Position numbers and translations under genes: made by a program. Shown piece by piece: positions 1-5,845 of a DNA stretch of 7,661 nt. Position 1 is the stretch's first letter. Each line of letters starts with the position of its first letter. Under the pieces are notes generated by a model. That model saw nothing but the letters and a program-made list of their open reading frames with translations, had not been told where the DNA came from and did not search any database. Location of the stretch: contig CAAEDK010000038.1 of NCBI GenBank assembly GCA_900754605.1, positions 1 to 7,661 on the forward strand, written 5' to 3'. The stretch is from an uncultured Oscillospiraceae bacterium. Lineage in GTDB: Bacteria; Bacillota_A; Clostridia; Oscillospirales; Oscillospiraceae.

Positions 1-498
1 GATACCCTGCGCAATGCGCTGGAGGTATTGGACAGCGGGGCGGCGATGGCGGAATGGGAAGGGGCCGACGAGTCGGACCGCCGCAGCCGAGAGCGTGTGC
101 TGGACCGGCTGCGCAAGAAGCTGGAATCCCCCCAGGGGCCGCTCAAAACAGTGAAGCGTCCCCAACCCAAGAAGTTTAAGTTCAAGATAGGAGATGTTAT
201 TTCAGTCCAGCTTGTTCCAGAACTGGTGAAGGGAAAGCCAGAGATCGAAATATATTGTAATAAGTATTTCATGGTGCAGGTCGTCGGATATACAAATAAT
301 CCCACCAGTTGTGGCCGCTATCCAACGTTTGAGCAGTGCGGGGACCTTGTTGTACTGGATTGGAAGGGAGATGCCATGCCCGATATGGAAGCGTTTGGGG
401 CCGCGCCCATGCTGGACTTAAAGGAAGCGCTGTATTGGTTTACCAGAAGCTTTATTATTGCAGGGATGTATGGTGCGAAGGATGTCCAGTGTACGTGA
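1..498 (+). CDS. Imm26/DUF4259-like immunity-type protein, 5' end outside window
   Basis: The frame is open from the first base of the window, so this is the last 165 residues of a longer protein. Residues about 1-47 are charged and helical (LEVLDSGAAMAEWEGA, then ERVLDRLRKKLESPQGP). This resembles the segment that joins an N-terminal DUF4259-like domain to an Imm26 domain in Clostridia proteins I know. A basic linker (KRPQPKK) leads into a beta-rich part starting FKFKIGDVISVQL at about residue 59, which fits the Imm26 opening 'GDV..(I/V)xL'. Such proteins are annotated as immunity proteins of polymorphic toxin systems and often sit in tandem arrays; a 21-codon remnant of a relative lies at 748. 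The coding sequence is GC-rich up to about base 165 and clearly AT-richer after it. The end (GAKDVQCT) may be premature, since reading continues in another frame to 584. The family call rests on memory of the architecture, not on a search. Confidence 0.6.
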   Translation, partial: DTLRNALEVLDSGAAMAEWEGADESDRRSRERVLDRLRKKLESPQGPLKTVKRPQPKKFKFKIGDVISVQLVPELVKGKPEIEIYCNKYFMVQVVGYTNNPTSCGRYPTFEQCGDLVVLDWKGDAMPDMEAFGAAPMLDLKEALYWFTRSFIIAGMYGAKDVQCT

Positions 499-516
499 TT
501 GGACATGCTGAGGTAA

Positions 517-645
517 AATTCAGTCAGGAGGTTCCAGAATGCGATGGGCCAAATGGCATACATAATTGGAACTCTACAGTTTAATATTCGTTTGGGAAAA
601 TCCTCATACTCCATCTTTGGAGGACGAAACTACAATTACGTTTGA
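517..645 (+). other. Short orphan reading frames, probably decayed gene
   Basis: After the TGA at 496-498 and an in-frame TAA at 514, the same frame is open again to a TGA at 643-645. From an ATG at 544 it gives 33 residues beginning MGQMAYIIGTLQFNIRLG. A good AGGAGG lies at 526-531, but it is spaced for the ATG at 539 (7 bases), which opens only an 8-codon frame. For the ATG at 544 the spacing is 12. The third frame, continuing from the upstream gene, is open to 584. Three overlapping short frames with a strong ribosome binding site suggest a gene broken by small indels, possibly another member of the upstream immunity array. I do not recognise the peptide. A functional small protein is possible but weakly supported. 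Confidence 0.25.
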
Positions 646-690
646 ATGAATAGAGTAGTACATTTTGTAAATAGCGACTAAGCATACCCG

Positions 691-722
691 TCTGGCCCTC
701 AAGCATTGTTCTGGGGGCCGGA
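691..722. other. GC-rich hairpin without U-tract
   Basis: Arms 691-701 and 712-722 pair over 11 positions with two G-T pairs (core GGCCCTCA with TGGGGGCC) around a 10-base loop. No T run follows on either strand, so it is a poor intrinsic terminator. It lies just ahead of the ribosome binding site of the fragment at 748 and could be a decayed terminator of a preceding gene or a leader structure. Confidence 0.35.
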
Positions 723-747
723 TAAGGTTTACCGAAGGAGGCGGAAA

Positions 748-813
748 ATGGGGACATGGGACACTTCGTTGTACGGTGGAGATCTTCCGCTGGATATCAA
801 GGAACCTCTTTAG
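748..813 (+). pseudogene. N-terminal remnant of a DUF4259-like gene
   Basis: A strong GAAGGAGG (734-741) sits 6 bases before the ATG at 748. The 21-codon frame begins MGTWDTSLYGGDLPLDIKE and stops at TAG 811. Proteins with a DUF4259 domain typically start with MG(A/T)W(D/G)TGL(F/Y)xxDxALDxKE, so this looks like the intact start of such a gene with everything after about residue 20 missing. A GC-rich hairpin begins 7 bases after the stop, so start and terminator-like hairpin now abut. The likely cause is an internal deletion, or recombination with the relative at 1-498, whose N-terminal domain lies outside the window. The short peptide could still be translated. Confidence 0.5.
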
Positions 814-819
814 GAAGCA

Positions 820-847
820 GGGGCGGCCCAACAAAGTGGGCCGCCCC
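820..847. terminator. Perfect 10-bp GC hairpin after the remnant gene
   Basis: GGGGCGGCCC (820-829) and GGGCCGCCCC (838-847) pair perfectly around an 8-base loop. The position, seven bases after a stop codon, is that of a terminator for plus-strand transcripts. The downstream sequence (tcgctt) has only a weak T tract, so termination may be inefficient. Confidence 0.5.
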
Positions 848-891
848 TCGCTTACATTGGTATATCCCGGTGAGATTCCCTGCAATTCCCA

Positions 892-1005
892 ATGAAACCC
901 TGGGATGATTTAAAGAAGGTCCTGGATTGCTTTAGTCACCCGGTTCTAAACACATATCCTGAGCTATGGATATATTCCTCATTACTTGATGAAATACTAA
1001 ATTAG
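892..1005 (+). other. 37-codon orphan reading frame
   Basis: ATG at 892 to TAG at 1003-1005, beginning MKPWDDLKKVLDCFSHPVLN and ending LLDEILN. The composition (W, aromatic and charged helix-like residues) is protein-like, and the frame is closed upstream by a TGA at 871. The ribosome binding site is weak (ggtgag). It may be a piece of a broken gene. No family recognised. Confidence 0.2.
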
Positions 1006-1162
1006 GAGTAGAGAGGCTTCATCTCCGGCACTTTCAGATAAGCCCCGCCTACTCAGTAAGTCAGATTTCCCCCTTCGCATCCCGGATATGTTTTATCTAT
1101 ATCGCCATATCACTTATAGTGTGACCAGAAAGGCGAGCATGAGCCACGCCCCTCACATTTCC
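1006..1162. other. Non-coding stretch between convergent units
   Basis: No supportable gene on either strand. It contains a small symmetric element (CACT, TAT, AGTG at 1111-1121). There is no convincing intrinsic terminator for the minus-strand operon ending at 1163: the best stem (GGCG/CGCC near 1132-1150) is only 4 bp. Confidence 0.4.
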
Positions 1163-2740
1163 TTATGTCAGAGAAGAACGCAGATGCCCAGGCAGACTCC
1201 CAATCACCACATGAGAGCTTTTTTCGTCCCAAAAGAAATAGATCCGCAGGCAGTAGAGGGCATTGTGATTGACACCTTTTTTCAAGTGCCGCTCCAGTAG
1301 ACGTCGCTTCCCTCCATAGGTGATGTAATATTCGTCTCCCTGTTCCAGAATATCACTGGCTCCTCCAAATCCACATTCGCTCAGGCCGGGATCGACCTTA
1401 GCGTAGCACTGTAAAAAGGTGTCTCGATTGATCCGCCCCATCCGGTAATCGTAGTAGTCCTCCGCCAGAAGGATCAGACAGCGGTAGACCATAGATGGGT
1501 TTTGATAGACGGCAGATTTCAGGGCACGGACTGCCCGCGGATGCAGGTAGAGCCGGTCCGGGTAATATTGTTCCACCCATTTTGCCATCTGCTCATAGCC
1601 CAAATCGACCGGAGGCTGTTCCGCTCTCCCATTCAATCGTGCGATCTCCCGCCTTTGGCGGTTCAACATCTCCGTCATGGCTGTCATCTGTTTTTGCAGT
1701 GCCTGGCTGTCCTCCTGGCAGGCCACCATATCGGCATAGTACGTCTCAGCCAGCGCCTTATATTCCTCTTGGGACTCGTGCACCCGGCATAGTTGCTCCC
1801 GGCACTGTTTCAACAGTTCCTCTGTGCTCTCTTCTCCACTGACGGAGAGCATACGCATCTGCTCTGCTTCCACATAAAACCGGATGCCAAACCGATTCCA
1901 GGCAATGACTTGCCCGGCATTTCGGGCCCGAATTATCTTTTTCAGTTCTTTCTCAAACTCGCTGGGGTAAAAATTGCGCCGGATGGTCTGTGCTGTGTAA
2001 AGTGGATGGACATAGGGGTCATCCGTTTCAAAGTCAAACAGCTCGGGCCAGTAAATACGGACAGCGCCGCCGAAGCAGGACCATTCATCCCCAACGATCC
2101 GGCTGAACTCATAGGTCACGTCCCAGTCGATGACCATTACATGGGCGCTGCCAGCCAGATCTGAGGCCAGCTCGCGAACGTCAACCAAATATCCATTTTG
2201 CCCAAGCGCGGGATTTTTGGCCTGGGAGACCACAACAACTGGCAGCCATCGGTCTGGGGCACACAAAAAGTCGGCCAGCTCGCCAACCTGTTGTGTGGTA
2301 ATACGCTGAAGGCCTGTCGAAAGCTGGCGGCCATCATTCAGGCCCACCTCATCTATCAGTTGGCGCACAAATGCCAGCGGTCCGGACGCGGGCTTCGCTT
2401 TGGCGCCGGGCTCCCGGAGAAAAGCGGTCTCCCGGACCGCAAGAAGCAGACTTTGGCGGTATGGCATGATCTCGGCCTCGACGGTGTCCCAGATGCCGTT
2501 CTCAAACACAGAGGAGCGGAGGGTAAAGAAATGCTCTTCCGGCTGGTAGATGGATGCAACAGACCGCCCTGTTTTTGCTGATTTACTTACGGTCGCCGGA
2601 AGCTCCGGGAGCGGAATGCAGTCGATGACCTCCCGGCGCATCCAGGCATAGAGAATCCACGCTGCGGTCATAAATTTTTCGTCATTGATCCCGTCCGATT
2701 TATTGCCGATCAATGCCGTGAGCTGATAGATACTTTTCAT
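1163..2740 (-). CDS. Operon gene C: coiled-coil protein with RelE/ParE-like C-terminus
   Basis: 525 residues from the ATG at 2740. I chose this start because GGAGAG lies 7 bases before it; an in-frame ATG five codons earlier (2755) has no good ribosome binding site. Residues 1-160 form an uncharacterised N-terminal domain. Residues 166-232 hold a conserved-looking core: LPVVVVSQ, LAGSAHVMVID, and GAVRIYWPELF at 225-235. Residues about 303-372 are a long E/Q/R-rich coiled coil. Residues about 385-525 resemble RelE/ParE/HigB-type toxins, with HLKKG (485-489), RIYFFWD (499-505) and VVIGSLPGHL (511-520). I recall the same order (LPVVVVS, LAG.AHV, GAVR.YWP, coiled coil, RIYF) in uncharacterised actinobacterial proteins, which would imply wide horizontal spread. 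No nuclease, ATPase or membrane motif was seen. As last gene of the operon it could be the effector, which is inference. Confidence 0.8.
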   Translation of the reverse strand: MKSIYQLTALIGNKSDGINDEKFMTAAWILYAWMRREVIDCIPLPELPATVSKSAKTGRSVASIYQPEEHFFTLRSSVFENGIWDTVEAEIMPYRQSLLLAVRETAFLREPGAKAKPASGPLAFVRQLIDEVGLNDGRQLSTGLQRITTQQVGELADFLCAPDRWLPVVVVSQAKNPALGQNGYLVDVRELASDLAGSAHVMVIDWDVTYEFSRIVGDEWSCFGGAVRIYWPELFDFETDDPYVHPLYTAQTIRRNFYPSEFEKELKKIIRARNAGQVIAWNRFGIRFYVEAEQMRMLSVSGEESTEELLKQCREQLCRVHESQEEYKALAETYYADMVACQEDSQALQKQMTAMTEMLNRQRREIARLNGRAEQPPVDLGYEQMAKWVEQYYPDRLYLHPRAVRALKSAVYQNPSMVYRCLILLAEDYYDYRMGRINRDTFLQCYAKVDPGLSECGFGGASDILEQGDEYYITYGGKRRLLERHLKKGVNHNALYCLRIYFFWDEKSSHVVIGSLPGHLRSSLT

Positions 2741-2767
2741 TGAATTTCTCTCCATGACTGGAGCCGT

Positions 2768-4015
2768 TCAGAAAGCCCCCGATTTTTCTTTGCTATTATT
2801 TAGTATATATCCTTCAGGGAATATAGATGATAATTGTAAAGAATTAGACCACTCGCCCAGTACCTCAGACTTGGGGAGAGCCGTATTTTTACCGATATCC
2901 AGCAAAACAGCCTGCCTTGTCTGCGGAATATGGGCCAGGATCTGCTGGGCGTAGGCCGAGGCAGACAGGTCGCAGATGCAGAACATAGAGCGGTCCATCA
3001 GCTCCAGAATCGTGCTGATGCGGCAATCGACAGCAGGGATACCCCCAATGCTTTCGGCGGCATCACATGGCGGACAGAATTCGGCCTTCAAGTCATATAG
3101 TTCACTAGAACCAGCATCCCAGGCCACAGCTCTTGTTGGAATTTTATGATAGAGTGGTATGGATTGCTGCAGTGCGAACATAAATCCGGAGTGGACGGTC
3201 TCGGCCTCCAGACAAAATTGGTCAATTTGATACCGCGTCATTAAAAAGCGGATACAGTTTGAAAAAACACATAGGTTTTTATAGTTGGCATCGCCCAACG
3301 CAAAAATACTACATACCGATAACTTTTGAGGGATTTTGGGAATACAGGAGCTTATGGAATCCAGTTGCTTCTGGAGATTTTTGGTAACAGCAGCTTCAAT
3401 CTGTTGCACACGGGACACAGTCAAATTGAGGTGCATTGCAATCTCTTTCTGTGTGTATCCTGACTTTCGCATTTGAAAAACAAGACGTTGCCGCTCGGGT
3501 AATTGCTCAGAACTGGCAAGGATAACCTGCTCCAGCTCTGGTGCTGTGACATTGATGATCTGAACTCCAGCATTCCTTGCGAAATTAAGGACGAAATCAT
3601 CCCGATCAAAAAGGTCTTCATAAAAGCCATTGATGACGTGAGTAGACTGCTTGACCATCCATTGGACAGTTCTTTTTAGGACTTTGAGTGGATTTCTGTC
3701 TTTGGATACGGAAAGCGGAAGCAGCCTGTCCGCGATGAAAAAGAGCGGGTGGGTCCATTTGTCTGCCAAACGCTGTTCCAGCTCTAAACGGTCCGCAACC
3801 AAGGTCAGGGTCACTTTTTGAGGCGCACACTGTTTGGCCCTCAGAGCGGCCAGCAGACACAAAGCATAAAATGGCTCTGTGGATTTCCATAAATAGAGCA
3901 GAAACTCTACAGAATCATTTTCTTCAACCAAATGGTTGACTGCGGCCTGCAGCCTAAGCTGTACATCATGGCCGTAGATATGGCGGTGTCCCAGAAATGA
4001 ACATACGGCCATCAT
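2768..4015 (-). CDS. Operon gene B: SLOG-like / sigma-70 region 4-like HTH / SLOG-like protein
   Basis: 415 residues. The ATG at 4015 overlaps the TGA of gene A by four bases (ATGA). The adjacent in-frame ATG at 4012 lies 7 bases after GGAGG and may be the real start; the longer upstream frame lies inside gene A and lacks such a signal. Residues 3-157 match the 'GHR' branch of the SLOG/LOG-like Rossmann fold in layout: FLGHRHIYG at 7-15, then WMVKQSTHVINGF (119-131), and RNAGVQIINV (147-156) as the final strand. The Gly-rich GGxGxFD loop is replaced by LWKSTEPFY and the usual RNKWM by RTVQWM, so ligand binding may be altered. Residues 170-217 are a clear sigma-70 region 4-type HTH (LPERQRLVFQMRKSGYTQKE, then SRVQQIEAA). 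Residues 230-375 look like a second degenerate SLOG-like half (ELMDRSMFCICDLS, then RQAVLLDIGK). SLOG domains sense or process nucleotide-derived ligands. DNA binding by the HTH is likely. The overall role is unknown. Confidence 0.8.
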   Translation of the reverse strand: MMAVCSFLGHRHIYGHDVQLRLQAAVNHLVEENDSVEFLLYLWKSTEPFYALCLLAALRAKQCAPQKVTLTLVADRLELEQRLADKWTHPLFFIADRLLPLSVSKDRNPLKVLKRTVQWMVKQSTHVINGFYEDLFDRDDFVLNFARNAGVQIINVTAPELEQVILASSEQLPERQRLVFQMRKSGYTQKEIAMHLNLTVSRVQQIEAAVTKNLQKQLDSISSCIPKIPQKLSVCSIFALGDANYKNLCVFSNCIRFLMTRYQIDQFCLEAETVHSGFMFALQQSIPLYHKIPTRAVAWDAGSSELYDLKAEFCPPCDAAESIGGIPAVDCRISTILELMDRSMFCICDLSASAYAQQILAHIPQTRQAVLLDIGKNTALPKSEVLGEWSNSLQLSSIFPEGYILNNSKEKSGAF

Positions 4016-4842
4016 GCATCCTCCGCCGGGAACAGATAATAGCAGGTTCCGGCGCTCGGGGTGTGCCGAAGCTCCGCTATCTGATCCGCCTCTATACAGT
4101 TTTTGTTGTACTCCCGAGCATACAGAACCGCATTTTGTAGGGCAGCCGTATTGATCCGGTCGCTCCAGGGCTGCTGGGCACAATTCAAAAGCTGAAAAAG
4201 CGGGAGGCAGCTCTGCTCATACTTGAAAAAGCGGAATCCGCATGTCTTGTCAATCCCGTTCTCCCGGTCATATGGATTGAGCACAGCTATCTTTACAGTT
4301 TCCGGAAGAAGGCTGTCACAAATAGGGTATGCAAGCGCCAGGACCCACCCAGCTTTCTCTGTTCTCAGCCAGAAAACCCCATTTGCCAGACGGTCATGCT
4401 GGAGTGGAGCGCCCCACGGAGTTTCGGTCGGGATCGGGAACTCTCCAAAATACTCCGGGCAGACCTCCATCCCCCGTACCCGAACTTCTAGTAATGATTC
4501 TCCGTCGGGCAGAGGGAAATTATGATCTACAAGATACTTATCAATTTCATAGGTCATAACCCACCGGGACTTGTCAAAATAATCTGCATTGCAGTACACC
4601 ACAAGGACTTCTGGGGATGATTCCAGCGGTATCCCATAGGATTTTGCAGTGAGTGGGATGGCGGGAGAATCTGCCATTACCACAAATAAGTCGGAGCATA
4701 TAAATTGATCGAGAGGAATGGGAACTGTCAGGATTCTGAAAACGCCTGGACAGAGCTTTTCCGCCGAGCGGATTTTCCCATATCTACTCTCAAAAGCGTG
4801 GACATTAAATGGGAGATCGGAAATTGGGACCGAGTGTTCCAT
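4012..4842 (-). CDS. Operon gene A: uncharacterised protein
   Basis: 276 residues. The ATG at 4842 lies 8 bases after AAGGAGG, an excellent ribosome binding site, and is the first gene of the operon. I do not recognise a characterised family. The most distinctive part is PEYFGEFPIPTETPWG (129-144), followed by NGVFWLRTEKAGWVLALAYP (154-173) and a Cys/aromatic-rich C-terminal half. I recall similar 'YFG.(F/Y)PVP..TPWG' proteins among uncharacterised gut Clostridia genes, without a function. There is no signal peptide and no strong membrane helix, so it is probably cytosolic. Its TGA overlaps the ATG of gene B, which implies translational coupling and a shared role. Confidence 0.75.
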   Translation of the reverse strand: MEHSVPISDLPFNVHAFESRYGKIRSAEKLCPGVFRILTVPIPLDQFICSDLFVVMADSPAIPLTAKSYGIPLESSPEVLVVYCNADYFDKSRWVMTYEIDKYLVDHNFPLPDGESLLEVRVRGMEVCPEYFGEFPIPTETPWGAPLQHDRLANGVFWLRTEKAGWVLALAYPICDSLLPETVKIAVLNPYDRENGIDKTCGFRFFKYEQSCLPLFQLLNCAQQPWSDRINTAALQNAVLYAREYNKNCIEADQIAELRHTPSAGTCYYLFPAEDA

Positions 4843-4905
4843 TGCAGCTCCTCCTTATATCTTGAAATCTGCCACAGACCGCATTCAGGTGTCGCCCGTG
4901 GTCAT

Positions 4906-4935
4906 ATTTTACTTTCATCCAGCAGTGGCTGTATA
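4906..4935 (-). promoter_or_regulatory. Candidate promoter of the A-B-C operon
   Basis: On the minus strand TATACA (4935-4930) is followed after 18 bases by TAAAAT (4911-4906). These match TTGACA at 4 of 6 and TATAAT at 5 of 6 positions. Transcription would start near 4899, about 57 bases before the gene A start codon. The -35 overlaps the first of two GTATAC motifs, so a protein bound there should block or modulate transcription. Confidence 0.35.
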
Positions 4936-4975
4936 CGACAGAGAATTTTGCTGGATTACCCGTATACGGGTAATC
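4919..4975. promoter_or_regulatory. Compound operator with 22-bp perfect palindrome
   Basis: A 22-bp perfect palindrome occupies 4954-4975 (half GATTACCCGTA, centre GTATAC at 4962-4967). A second GTATACG lies at 4931-4937, inside nested inverted repeats CCAGCA/TGCTGG (4919-4924, 4949-4954) and CTGT/ACAG (4929-4932, 4938-4941). The two GTATAC centres are 31 bp apart, about three helical turns, which would put bound dimers on the same DNA face. It separates the operon from a divergent XRE gene, the classic position of an operator for that regulator. For the XRE gene, TTGCTG (4948-4953) and TAATCT (4971-4976) with 17 bp between them is a weak promoter candidate that spans the palindrome. Confidence 0.6.
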
Positions 4976-5031
4976 TGAGGTATGATTATTGCTATCATGA
5001 AGACACTAAACTGCGATGGGGGGGTCTTCAG

Positions 5032-5295
5032 ATAGCAGCGAGAGAGCAGTATGCACAGATTCTTGTTAATAGGATTTTGGCGCTATGCAAAAGCAGAGGC
5101 ATCTCTGTCAATAAGTTATCAGAAATGAGCGGAGTTAGCCAATCCACTCTTGACAATTTGGTAAATGGCAAGACATTCAACCCCAGAATATGTACCCTCC
5201 ATCGAATCGCTCTTGCATTTGGCATGACCGTAAGTGAGTTTTTGAACTTTAAGGATTTGAACGATTTTTCTTTTGAGGATATCTTGGACGATTGA
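5032..5295 (+). CDS. Small XRE-family regulator, start unresolved
   Basis: The frame from about 5050 encodes YAQILVNRILALCKSRGI, then SVNKLSEMSGVSQSTLDNLV as the helix-turn-helix, LHRIALAFGMTVSEFL, and an acidic end. This is the short Clostridia Cro/CI type of roughly 75-80 residues that usually begins only a few residues before this motif. The start is a problem: no ATG, GTG or TTG lies in frame close to the domain. The nearest in-frame TTG is at 4948, upstream of the palindrome, and an ATA at 5032 would be very unusual. ATGs at 4997 and 5016 are out of frame, and the G7 run at 5018-5024 separates them from this frame. Coordinates therefore give only the minimal supportable frame. It probably regulates the divergent operon and itself through the palindrome upstream. 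A strong terminator follows directly. Confidence 0.75.
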   Translation: MAAREQYAQILVNRILALCKSRGISVNKLSEMSGVSQSTLDNLVNGKTFNPRICTLHRIALAFGMTVSEFLNFKDLNDFSFEDILDD

Positions 5296-5333
5296 AGACA
5301 GGTACAGCAGTTTCAAGTGCCTGTCTTCTTTTT
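5294..5333 (+). terminator. Intrinsic terminator of the small XRE gene
   Basis: GAAGACAGGTAC (5294-5305) pairs with GTGCCTGTCTTC (5317-5328), 12 bp with one G-T pair, around an 11-base loop. Five T's (5329-5333) follow. The stem begins inside the stop codon. Confidence 0.85.
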
Positions 5334-5390
5334 CTGCATTGTATCACAGAATACGGTGTATTACTACATCATTATTTTACCGCTGGCAGA

Positions 5391-5756
5391 CTAGCTGCTC
5401 AAATATTGCAGCTGTCCAAGCTCATCAACACGGTCATCCAGGGGAGGATAAGACCAGGCCAACACACGAACGATTTCCAGCGGCTTGTCCTTCAATGGAT
5501 CGAGCTCCCAAAATCGCCCGTGTTCATAGGCCGCGCCGATACAGATAAAGCCGATCCCCGGCTCATAAAGTTTCGCCATGACATATGTCGCTTCTATCGG
5601 CTTTACTTCCGCCGGGGAATACCACCGGACGATGGAGAAAGACTGATGATCGGGTAGTTCTAATATTTTGCGAATCTGCTCCCGTTTGAAGCTGTTCATG
5701 GCCCTGGATAGGTCCAAAACATCGAAGTTCTGGGGTATCCGGTCTTTCGATTCCAC
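5391..5756 (-). CDS. Uncharacterised 121-residue protein
   Basis: The GTG start at 5756 lies 8 bases after a strong AGGAGG, and the gene ends with TAG at 5391. The N-terminal 40 residues are helical and charged (RAMNSFKREQIRKILELPDH). The rest is beta-like and aromatic: ATYVMAKLYEPGIGFICIGA, GRFWELDPL, RVLAWSYPPLDD. The order of a short beta domain and a final 'VxAWxxxP' strand loosely resembles DUF551-type phage or plasmid proteins, but I would not assign it. No signal peptide or membrane helix. It has its own promoter with an operator resembling the one of the XRE gene at 5867-6211, so the two are probably controlled together. It converges on the terminator of the small XRE gene. Confidence 0.7.
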   Translation of the reverse strand: MESKDRIPQNFDVLDLSRAMNSFKREQIRKILELPDHQSFSIVRWYSPAEVKPIEATYVMAKLYEPGIGFICIGAAYEHGRFWELDPLKDKPLEIVRVLAWSYPPLDDRVDELGQLQYLSS

Positions 5757-5782
5757 CGATATCTCCTCCTATGTGTTTTTGA

Positions 5783-5801
5783 ATTAGTATATATCGCTAA
5801 T
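5783..5801 (-). promoter_or_regulatory. Operator and -10 region of the 121-residue gene
   Basis: A 19-base imperfect palindrome with ATTAG...CTAAT ends lies about 27 bases before the GTG start. On the minus strand it contains TATACT (5791-5786), a good -10 match, so a bound repressor would cover the promoter. No clear -35. The same half-sites recur at 6256-6264 and 6290-6299. Confidence 0.5.
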
Positions 5802-5845
5802 ACATAGTATCATGAGAGAAAGGCGGAATGTGGAGAAATTTGTCG

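Noticed and set aside
604..885. Minus-strand frame of 93 codons
   Set aside because: It runs antisense through two hairpins and the DUF4259-like remnant, and lacks a ribosome binding site and any domain.
1132..1150. GGCG/CGCC stem considered as terminator of the A-B-C operon
   Set aside because: The stem is only 4 bp, with an 11-base loop and a short T run, so it is not convincing.
1495..2581. Several plus-strand open frames of 96-127 codons (1495-1842, 1793-2164, 2198-2581)
   Set aside because: They lie antisense to gene C, which has coherent domains and a good ribosome binding site. Their translations are low-complexity shadows rich in P, S, R and H without start signals.
4016..4183. Longer gene B starting at 4183
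   Set aside because: The extra 56 residues lie entirely within gene A in another frame. The ATG at 4015 or 4012 with GGAGG and the stop-start overlap fits the SLOG-like N-terminus exactly.
4705..4950. Extension of the small XRE regulator to an ATG at 4705, giving 196 residues
   Set aside because: The extra part runs antisense through the start of gene A and across the operator, and its translation has no recognisable domain.
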